From positions 1-6,465 of the forward strand of contig JAXGTO010000049.1 in assembly GCA_040774885.1 (NCBI GenBank): a stretch of DNA of 6,465 bases, given 5' to 3'. The notes below the pieces were generated by a model. That model searched no databases. It saw only the letters and a list, made by a program, of their open reading frames with translations, and was not told the origin of the DNA. The position numbers were made by a program, and so were the translations under genes. This DNA is from JAXGTO01 sp040774885. GTDB lineage: Bacteria > Actinomycetota > Coriobacteriia > Coriobacteriales > Eggerthellaceae. Below, piece by piece: positions 1 through 4,669 of the stretch. Numbering within the stretch: position 1 is the first letter of the stretch; every line of letters begins with the position of its first letter.

Positions 1-173
1 ACACCCTGTGCATCGCCCCGGGCACCATCTGCGTCTACGAGCGCAACGAGGTGACCAACGAGGTGCTCGACAAGAAGGGCCTCAACCTGGTGGTCATCCC
101 GTCCGCGGAGCTCTCCCGCGGCCGCGGCGGCCCGCGCTGCATGTCCATGCCGGCATGGCGCGAGGACCTGTAG
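1..173 (+). CDS. arcA: Arginine deiminase, C-terminal fragment (5' end outside window)
   Basis: The first complete codon is at position 3, and 56 residues are readable before the TAG at 171-173. Arginine deiminase hydrolyses L-arginine to citrulline and ammonia, the first step of the cytoplasmic ADI pathway. The fragment carries the family's C-terminal signature ELSRGRGGPRCMSMP (residues 36-50 of the fragment). Its Cys46 corresponds to the nucleophilic cysteine that forms the thiouronium intermediate in guanidine-modifying enzymes. The ending AWREDL is the usual ADI C-terminus, so the gene ends normally and is not truncated here. The preceding TICVYERNEVTNEVL stretch also matches the last beta strands of the pentein fold. 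arcB follows after 115 bp on the same strand and arcC after that, giving the classic arcABC order. The rest of the enzyme, any arcD antiporter and the operon promoter must lie upstream of the window. Confidence 0.96.
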   Translation, partial: TLCIAPGTICVYERNEVTNEVLDKKGLNLVVIPSAELSRGRGGPRCMSMPAWREDL

Positions 174-176
174 TTT

Positions 177-214
177 CCAACCCTGTTGTTCGGCTCTCGA
201 CTGGTGCAGGTTGG
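177..214 (+). other. Weak imperfect stem after arcA
   Basis: CCAACC (177-182) can pair with GGTTGG (209-214). After a bulged C183, TG (184-185) can also pair with CA (207-208), leaving a 21-nt loop. The stem begins four bases after the arcA stop. The long loop and the bulge make it much weaker than the hairpin that follows at 230-255. It may contribute to mRNA 3'-end stability or may be chance. No U-tract follows. Confidence 0.25.
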
Positions 215-229
215 GAGCTGAAGATAACC

Positions 230-255
230 GATGGGCCGCTTGGCGGCGGCCCATC
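230..255 (+). other. Intercistronic GC-rich hairpin between arcA and arcB
   Basis: A perfect 10-bp inverted repeat: GATGGGCCGC (230-239) pairs with GCGGCCCATC (246-255) around the loop TTGGCG. The sequence after it (ACGTTAAGAATC) has no T-run, so it does not look like a standard intrinsic terminator. It sits 21 bp upstream of the arcB SD. Likely roles are protection of the upstream arcA transcript from 3' exonucleases, an RNA-processing site, or partial attenuation that sets arcA above arcB. The structure is read directly from the sequence; the role is inferred. Confidence 0.6.
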
Positions 256-275
256 ACGTTAAGAATCAATCAATC

Positions 276-282
276 GAAAGGA
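276..282 (+). promoter_or_regulatory. arcB ribosome binding site
   Basis: GAAAGGA lies 6 nt before the ATG at 289. It decides the start: the same frame stays open back to an ATG at 211, but that ATG has no SD at a usual distance, precedes the hairpin, and would add 26 residues (MGAEDNRWAAW...) unlike any OTCase N-terminus. Confidence 0.8.
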
Positions 283-288
283 ACCAAT

Positions 289-1284
289 ATGCCTGTTTCT
301 CTGAGCGGACGTCACTTTCTCAAGCTCCTGGACTTCTCCACCGAAGAAATCGAGTACCTGCTCGAGCTCTCTCGCCAGCTGAAGAACCTCAAGATCACCG
401 GCACTCCGCACCGCTACCTGGAAGGCAAGAACATCGTTTTGCTGTTCCAGAAGACTTCCACCCGTACCCGCTGCTCCTTCGAAGTGGGCGCCATGGATCT
501 CGGCATGGGCGTCACCTACCTCGATCCCGGCAGCTCGCAGATGGGCAAGAAAGAATCCATCGAGGACACCGCTCGCGTGCTCGGCCGCTTCTATGACGGC
601 ATCGAGTTCCGCGGCTTTGCCCAGACCGACGTCGAGGACCTGGCCGCCAACGCCGGCGTCCCCGTGTGGAACGGTCTGACCACTGAATGGCATCCCACCC
701 AGATGCTGGCTGACATCCTCACCATGCAGGAGTGCTTCAACTACGACATCAAGGGCAAGAAGCTCGTCTTCATGGGCGACGCTGCCAACAACGTGGCTCG
801 TTCCCTCATGGTCGTTTGCTCCAAGCTGGGCGTGAACTTCGTCGCCTGCGGCCCCAAGGAAAACATGCCGGATCCTGAGCTCGTCAAGACCTGCAAGGCC
901 ATCGCCGCCGAGCACGGCTCCACCGTCGAGACCACCGAAGACATCAAGAAGGCTTGCACGGGCGCACATGCTCTGTACGCTGACGTATGGGTGTCCATGG
1001 GCGAGCCCGACGACGTGTGGGAATCCCGCATCAAGCTGCTCGAGCCCTATCGCATCACCCAGGAATGCATGGACATGGCCGACCCCGACGCCATCTTCCT
1101 GCACTGCCTGCCCTCCTTCCATGACACCAACACCGTCATCGGTGCGGACATCGCCAAGAAGTTCAACATCACCGAAATGGAAGTCACCGACGAGGTCTTC
1201 GAAGGACCGCAGTCCAAGGTGTTCCAGGAAGCTGAGAACCGCATGCACACCATCAAGGCCGTCATGTACGCAACCTTGAAGTAG
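289..1284 (+). CDS. arcB: Ornithine carbamoyltransferase, catabolic
   Basis: A full-length 331-residue OTCase, the usual size for the family. In the ADI pathway it runs in the phosphorolytic direction, converting citrulline and phosphate to ornithine and carbamoyl phosphate in the cytoplasm. The carbamoyl-phosphate domain carries STRTR at residues 57-61 and HPTQMLAD at 135-142. The amino-acid domain has a GDAANNVARSL stretch at 163-173, DVWVSMGE at 232-239 (the ornithine-binding SMG loop) and HCLP at 272-275, whose Cys273 is the conserved active-site cysteine. No key residue is missing. The start at 289 follows the SD GAAAGGA. A position between arcA and arcC identifies it as the catabolic enzyme rather than biosynthetic ArgF; sequence alone would not settle that. 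Codon choice is strongly C-ending (Asp 18 GAC to 3 GAT), as expected for an abundant catabolic enzyme. It is probably co-transcribed with arcA and arcC. Confidence 0.97.
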   Translation: MPVSLSGRHFLKLLDFSTEEIEYLLELSRQLKNLKITGTPHRYLEGKNIVLLFQKTSTRTRCSFEVGAMDLGMGVTYLDPGSSQMGKKESIEDTARVLGRFYDGIEFRGFAQTDVEDLAANAGVPVWNGLTTEWHPTQMLADILTMQECFNYDIKGKKLVFMGDAANNVARSLMVVCSKLGVNFVACGPKENMPDPELVKTCKAIAAEHGSTVETTEDIKKACTGAHALYADVWVSMGEPDDVWESRIKLLEPYRITQECMDMADPDAIFLHCLPSFHDTNTVIGADIAKKFNITEMEVTDEVFEGPQSKVFQEAENRMHTIKAVMYATLK

Positions 1285-1304
1285 TTCCGTCCCACGCATT
1301 CACG

Positions 1305-1328
1305 CGGGCGCGGTTTCTACCGCGCCCG
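1305..1328 (+). other. Intercistronic GC-rich hairpin between arcB and arcC
   Basis: CGGGCGCGG (1305-1313) pairs perfectly with CCGCGCCCG (1320-1328), and T1314-A1319 can close one more pair, leaving the loop TTCT. No T-run follows (ACGTATTCCA). It lies 20 bp after the arcB stop and 11 bp before the arcC SD. It mirrors the hairpin in the arcA-arcB gap in design but not in sequence. A role in transcript processing or stability, or in partial attenuation, is inferred from its position. Confidence 0.6.
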
Positions 1329-1339
1329 ACGTATTCCAT

Positions 1340-1346
1340 AAGGAGG
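1340..1346 (+). promoter_or_regulatory. arcC ribosome binding site
   Basis: AAGGAGG is a near-perfect anti-16S match, placed 7 nt before the ATG at 1354. It is the strongest SD in the window and supports both the chosen start and high carbamate kinase translation. Confidence 0.85.
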
Positions 1347-1353
1347 TTTTTCC

Positions 1354-2307
1354 ATGGCTTATGAAAAAGGCACCGGCAAGTCCGTGGTCATCGCCTTGGG
1401 CGGCAACGCTCTGGGCAATACCCCGCAAGAACAGCTCGAACTGGTTCAGAATACCGCCAAGCACATCGTCGACATGGTCGCCGACGGCACCAACGTCGTC
1501 GTGTCTCACGGCAACGGCCCCCAGGTTGGCATGATCGCCAACGCATTCGCCGCCGCAAGCGCTGCCGACCCCAAGATCCCTGAAATGCCCTTCCCCGAGG
1601 CTGGCGCCATGAGCCAGGCCTACATCGGCTATCAACTGTCTCAGGCTATCCTGGGCCAGCTCAAAGACCGCAACATCATGCGCTCCACCGCCTGCGTCGT
1701 CACGCAGACCGTGGTCGACAAGGCCGACCCTGCGTTCGAGAACCCCACCAAGCCCGTAGGCCCGTTCTTGTCCGAAGAAGAAGCCAAGGCCAAGGCTGCC
1801 GAGACCGGCTACACCTTCAAAGAAGATGCCGGCCGTGGCTGGCGTCAGGTGGTTGCGTCCCCGATCCCCCAGCGCATCGTTGAATTCGATGCCGTCAAGG
1901 ACCTCATGGACGCCGGCTACATCGTGGTTTCCACCGGTGGCGGCGGAATCCCCGTCTTCGAAGAGGGCAATCACTACGTGGGCGTTCCTGCCGTCATCGA
2001 CAAGGACCGTTCCAGCGCCCGCCTGGCTGCCGACTTCGGCACCGACATGCTGGTCATCCTGACCGCTGTCGAAAAGGTGTGCATCAACTTCAACACGCCC
2101 GAACAAGAGGAACTCTCCTCGATGACCGTGGCCGAAGCTGAAAAGTACATCGAAGAAGGCCAGTTCGCCCCCGGCAGCATGCTGCCCAAGGTAGAAGCCT
2201 GCATCGGTTACGTGAAGGCCAACCCCAACGGCAAGGCCCTCATCACCAGCCTTGAATGCGCGGCTGCCGGCCTGCGCGGCGAGACGGGTACCGTCATCAC
2301 CGCCTAG
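1354..2307 (+). CDS. arcC: Carbamate kinase
   Basis: A 317-residue protein of the amino acid kinase superfamily, the normal length for carbamate kinase (about 310). It transfers phosphate from carbamoyl phosphate to ADP, giving ATP and carbamate, which decomposes to CO2 and ammonia. This is the only energy-yielding step of the ADI pathway. Visible motifs are the N-terminal VVIALGGNALG (residues 11-21, the glycine-rich phosphate-binding loop), VSHGNGPQVG (50-59), STGGGGIPV (193-201) and VIDKDRSSARLAADFGTDML (from residue 214), with the conserved Lys217/Asp218 pair. The usual 'DKDLASALLA' is here DKDRSSARLA, a mild variation. A strong AAGGAGG SD precedes the start. The gene lies 69 bp after arcB and is followed 30 bp later by an intrinsic terminator, so it is the last gene of the operon. 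Codons are C-ending, like those of arcB. Confidence 0.97.
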   Translation: MAYEKGTGKSVVIALGGNALGNTPQEQLELVQNTAKHIVDMVADGTNVVVSHGNGPQVGMIANAFAAASAADPKIPEMPFPEAGAMSQAYIGYQLSQAILGQLKDRNIMRSTACVVTQTVVDKADPAFENPTKPVGPFLSEEEAKAKAAETGYTFKEDAGRGWRQVVASPIPQRIVEFDAVKDLMDAGYIVVSTGGGGIPVFEEGNHYVGVPAVIDKDRSSARLAADFGTDMLVILTAVEKVCINFNTPEQEELSSMTVAEAEKYIEEGQFAPGSMLPKVEACIGYVKANPNGKALITSLECAAAGLRGETGTVITA

Positions 2308-2337
2308 GTTGTGCTTCTTGCACATGCTGCACTGTTT

Positions 2338-2369
2338 AAGGAGCCCCGGGAAACCGGGGCTCCTTTGTT
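2338..2369 (+). terminator. Rho-independent terminator of the arc operon
   Basis: AAGGAGCCCCGG (2338-2349) pairs perfectly over 12 bp with CCGGGGCTCCTT (2354-2365) across a GAAA loop, a stable GNRA tetraloop. The tail is TTTGTT. The hairpin starts 30 bp after the arcC stop. A small extra stem, TGTGC (2310-2314) with GCACA (2320-2324), lies between the stop and the terminator. This is the only structure in the window with a reasonable T-tail, and it separates the arc operon from argS. Confidence 0.88.
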
Positions 2370-2389
2370 CATCGAATGGCACAGTTCTT

Positions 2390-2398
2390 TGATAGAAT
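2390..2398 (+). promoter_or_regulatory. Candidate extended -10 promoter for argS
   Basis: TGATAGAAT contains TG-n followed by TAGAAT, a 5/6 match to TATAAT, giving an extended -10 element. No good -35 stands at 16-18 bp (ATCGAA at 2371-2376 is the nearest), which an extended -10 can tolerate. A start near position 2405 would give a leader of about 40 nt with the argS SD at 2429-2434. It lies just downstream of the arc terminator, where a new promoter is needed. No T-box, ARG-box or leader peptide is recognisable in this short leader. Confidence 0.5.
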
Positions 2399-2444
2399 GA
2401 ACCGACATATACCGTAGAACCTACTTGAAGAGGAAAGAAGCGCA

Positions 2445-4172
2445 ATGGAGATTCGCGAACAGCTCGAAATCCTTGTCAACGACGCCTTGAAGGCGGCCAT
2501 CGACGATTCATCGCTTGATTTGGCCGAAGTGCCCGAGGCTGCTTTGGAGCGACCCCGTGATGAATCCAACGGCGATTGGGCCTCCACCGTTGCATTGCGC
2601 TGTGCCAAGCCGGCCAAGATGAATCCGCGCGCCATCGCGCAGATCATCGTCGATCATCTTCCGCAAAGCGACATGGTCGATTCCGTGAACATCGCAGGTC
2701 CGGGATTCATCAACCTCACGCTTTCCGATGCCACGTTCCAAAACGTGGTTGCCCAGGTGCGCTCCGAGCGTTCGGACTTCGGCCATGGCACCATCCCCGA
2801 GGGCCAGCGCAAGGTGAATCTCGAATACATCTCCGCCAACCCAACCGGCCCCATGCATGTGGGCCATGGTCGCTGGGCCGCGCTCGGCGATGCTACGGCG
2901 CGCGTCATGCGCCATGCAGGATATGATGTCTACGAAGAGTTCTATATCAATGACCATGGCGTCCAGATGGATAACTTCGGCGAGTCGGTGGCCGTGCGCT
3001 ACCAGCAGATCTTGGGTCGCGATGTCGAAATGCCCGAAGCATGCTATGCAGGCGGCTATGTGAAGAATATTGCGCAGGCCATCATCGACGAAGATGGCGA
3101 TAAGTGGCTCGATGCCGACCCTACTGAGCGTATGGAGAACTTCCGCGAACGGGCCTATGCCATGATGCTCGCCGACCAGAAGCGCATCTGCGAGGGCTTT
3201 CGCACCACGTTCGATTGTTGGTTCAGCGAGCGTTCTCTGTACGAGAAGGGCGAAGACGGCACCAGCCAGATCGATCGCGCGTTGAAGGCTATGGATGAAA
3301 AAGGCTACATCTACAAGAAAGATGGAGCCACTTGGTTCAAGAGCAGTGCGTTCGATGACGAAAAGGACCGCGTGCTCATCAAGGCGAACGGCGAATACAC
3401 GTACTTCACCAGCGATGTGGCGTATCACTATGACAAGATGAAGCGTGGCTTCGACCACCTCATCGACATCTGGGGTGCCGACCATCACGGATACATCGCC
3501 CGTTGCGAGGCCATGATGGCCGCATGGGGCTATCCGGGCATGCTTGAAGTCATGTTGGGCCAGCTGGTCAACTTGTTCCGCGACGGCGAAGCGGTCCGCA
3601 TGTCCAAGCGCACCGGCGAGATGGTCTCTTTCGAAGAGCTCATCGATGAAGTGGGCGTCGATGCGACGCGTTTCCTCATGCTTTCGCGCTCCAGCGACCA
3701 GCCCATCGATTTCGATATCGAAGTGGCCAAGAAGAAGGATGCCAGCAATCCCGTGTATTACGTGCAGTATGCCCATGCGCGCATTTGCAGCATTTTGCGC
3801 AAGGCCGCGACGGAAGAAGACGCCGATTTGGTGCGTACCGGTGCCATGAGCATGGATGCCCTGGTTGAGAAGATTCTTCCCGAAAACGTTGATTTGTCGC
3901 CCTTGACCGATCCCAGCGAAATCGCTCTGTGCCGCAAGATGAGCGAATTCGGCGAACTGGTGGCCGCCGCCGCGCGTGACCGCGCTGCCTTCCGCTTCAC
4001 GCACTACAGCCAGGAACTTGCCGGCTTGTTCCATGCGTTCTATACCAACTGCCATGTTCTCGGCGACGATGAAGCTCTTCAGAATGCCCGTTTGGCCCTG
4101 TGCGATTCCGCCCGTATCGTGTTGGCACTGAGCCTCGGCCTGCTGGGCGTTAATGCTCCTGTAAAAATGTAG
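2445..4172 (+). CDS. argS: Arginyl-tRNA synthetase
   Basis: A 575-residue class Ia aminoacyl-tRNA synthetase, normal for ArgRS. It attaches arginine to tRNA-Arg using ATP and, as known for this enzyme, needs the tRNA to activate the amino acid. Domains in order: an N-terminal Add-1 domain that recognises the tRNA D-loop (about residues 1-110); the Rossmann catalytic domain with EYISANPTGPMHVGHGR (127-143), containing the HIGH-type HVGH at 138-141; DHHGY at 346-350; the KMSKS-type MSKRTG at 386-391; then the alpha-helical DALR anticodon-binding domain, starting near NPVYYVQYAHAR (435-446) and running to the C-terminal LGVNAPVKM. All key motifs are intact. The ATG follows AGAGGA (2429-2434). 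The gene sits after the arc terminator with its own candidate promoter, so proximity to the arc genes does not imply co-transcription. Codon use is more mixed than in the arc genes: residues 1-108 contain 7 GAT and 4 GAC. Confidence 0.97.
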   Translation: MEIREQLEILVNDALKAAIDDSSLDLAEVPEAALERPRDESNGDWASTVALRCAKPAKMNPRAIAQIIVDHLPQSDMVDSVNIAGPGFINLTLSDATFQNVVAQVRSERSDFGHGTIPEGQRKVNLEYISANPTGPMHVGHGRWAALGDATARVMRHAGYDVYEEFYINDHGVQMDNFGESVAVRYQQILGRDVEMPEACYAGGYVKNIAQAIIDEDGDKWLDADPTERMENFRERAYAMMLADQKRICEGFRTTFDCWFSERSLYEKGEDGTSQIDRALKAMDEKGYIYKKDGATWFKSSAFDDEKDRVLIKANGEYTYFTSDVAYHYDKMKRGFDHLIDIWGADHHGYIARCEAMMAAWGYPGMLEVMLGQLVNLFRDGEAVRMSKRTGEMVSFEELIDEVGVDATRFLMLSRSSDQPIDFDIEVAKKKDASNPVYYVQYAHARICSILRKAATEEDADLVRTGAMSMDALVEKILPENVDLSPLTDPSEIALCRKMSEFGELVAAAARDRAAFRFTHYSQELAGLFHAFYTNCHVLGDDEALQNARLALCDSARIVLALSLGLLGVNAPVKM

Positions 4173-4176
4173 GTTG

Positions 4177-4203
4177 GTTCCGCCGCTCTATGAACGGCGG
4201 AAC
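4177..4203 (+). terminator. Hairpin after argS without U-tract, possible weak terminator
   Basis: GTTCCGCCG (4177-4185) pairs perfectly with CGGCGGAAC (4195-4203) around a 9-nt loop. TT (4174-4175) and AA (4204-4205) could extend it past a bulged G. It begins 4 bp after the argS stop. No T-run follows, so it may be an inefficient terminator, a Rho-linked 3'-end stabiliser, or a read-through point into the next gene. Confidence 0.5.
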
Positions 4204-4225
4204 AACGTCCGGTTGGGTTTGGGGC

Positions 4226-4231
4226 TACAAT
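4226..4231 (+). promoter_or_regulatory. Candidate -10 element (TACAAT) giving a leaderless start at 4238
   Basis: TACAAT matches TATAAT at 5 of 6 positions. With its last T at -7, the transcription start falls on position 4238, the A of the ATG chosen for the membrane protein. No SD precedes that ATG, which fits a leaderless mRNA, a common arrangement in Actinobacteria. No convincing -35 is visible at 16-18 bp, and there is no TG extension, so the call is tentative. Confidence 0.4.
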
Positions 4232-4237
4232 GGCTGC

Positions 4238-4669
4238 ATGGCTGTTGATTCCTCACATCGTCGGGTTTCGTTTCGCTCTTGGATTGCCCGAGGGCTCGTG
4301 GTCGTCGTATTCATTGTGAATGTGCAGTGCGCACTGGGCTTCATCTTCGACCCCGGTTCTTTCGCGTCGTCTTACCAGCTTTCCGGCACTGCGGGCAACG
4401 CCGCCGTTGCCGGGTTGGGCGTGGCGTTTCTCATGTGGAACGTTACCTATGTGCCCGTTCTCGTTTCCCCCAAGCGTTTTCGCGCGGTGTTCGCGGTCGT
4501 GCTTGCCCAGCAGGTTGTGGGGCTGGTGGGGGAGTCGTTCATCTTGTCGACGCTGCCGGCTGATACGGCCCTCCTTGCTGCTTCGATCCAACGCTTCATC
4601 GCTTTCGATGCGTTCGGATTGGTGCTGCTGCTGGTCGCCTTCTTCATCACGCGCAGGAGCGTGTCATGA
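4238..4669 (+). CDS. Small four-TM integral membrane protein, unknown function
   Basis: I do not recognise a family. From the ATG at 4238 the protein has 143 residues and four clear hydrophobic segments at about 17-37, 55-76, 83-103 and 120-138. Basic residues lie at the N-terminus (H7, R8, R9, R13, R18), between segments 2 and 3 (K79, R80, R82) and at the C-terminus (R139, R140). By the positive-inside rule, both ends and the middle loop are cytoplasmic. The first external loop has the polar stretch DPGSFASSYQLSGTAGN. An in-frame ATG at 4190 would add 16 residues (MNGGTTSGWVW...), but it lies in the loop of the hairpin after argS and has no good SD, so 4238 is preferred. The stop overlaps the next start (ATGA at 4666-4669), so translation of the C11 lipoprotein is probably coupled to it. 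Helping or anchoring that peptidase is possible but unproven. Confidence 0.72.
   Translation: MAVDSSHRRVSFRSWIARGLVVVVFIVNVQCALGFIFDPGSFASSYQLSGTAGNAAVAGLGVAFLMWNVTYVPVLVSPKRFRAVFAVVLAQQVVGLVGESFILSTLPADTALLAASIQRFIAFDAFGLVLLLVAFFITRRSVS
4655..4659 (+). promoter_or_regulatory. Ribosome binding site of the C11 lipoprotein gene
   Basis: AGGAG lies within the last codons of the membrane protein gene. It is 6 nt from the ATG at 4666 and 9 nt from the second ATG at 4669, so either start is usable. The protein differs by one methionine only. Confidence 0.65.

Noticed and set aside
174..229. Internal promoter for arcB in the arcA-arcB gap
   Set aside because: TTGTTC at 186-191 resembles a -35, but GGTTGG stands where a -10 should be. 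No acceptable pair was found.
211..288. In-frame N-terminal extension of arcB from the ATG at 211
   Set aside because: It has no SD at a usual distance, it runs through the 230-255 hairpin, and the added 26 residues are unlike any OTCase. The ATG at 289 has an SD and gives the family's normal N-terminus.
259..1299. Long antisense open frame opposite arcB
   Set aside because: It is rich in Gly, His, Asp, Val and Ala without a recognisable domain, as expected opposite a GC-biased gene whose third codon positions are mostly C.
2399..2444. T-box riboswitch or arginine attenuator in the argS leader
   Set aside because: Only about 40 nt lie between the candidate start and the ATG. There is no T-box sequence, specifier stem or Arg-rich leader peptide.
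1300..2445. Long antisense open frame opposite arcC and its flanks
   Set aside because: It runs through the operon terminator and the argS promoter region and has no domain. It is a compositional shadow of arcC.
2508..4055. 515-codon antisense open frame inside argS
   Set aside because: The coding strand has every ArgRS motif intact, while the antisense product is a composition-driven His/Gly/Ala/Asp-rich string with no recognisable family.
4190..4237. Longer start (ATG 4190) for the membrane protein
   Set aside because: The codon lies in the loop of the hairpin after argS, lacks a good SD, and adds a Gly/Trp-rich tail with no role. It is not fully excluded.
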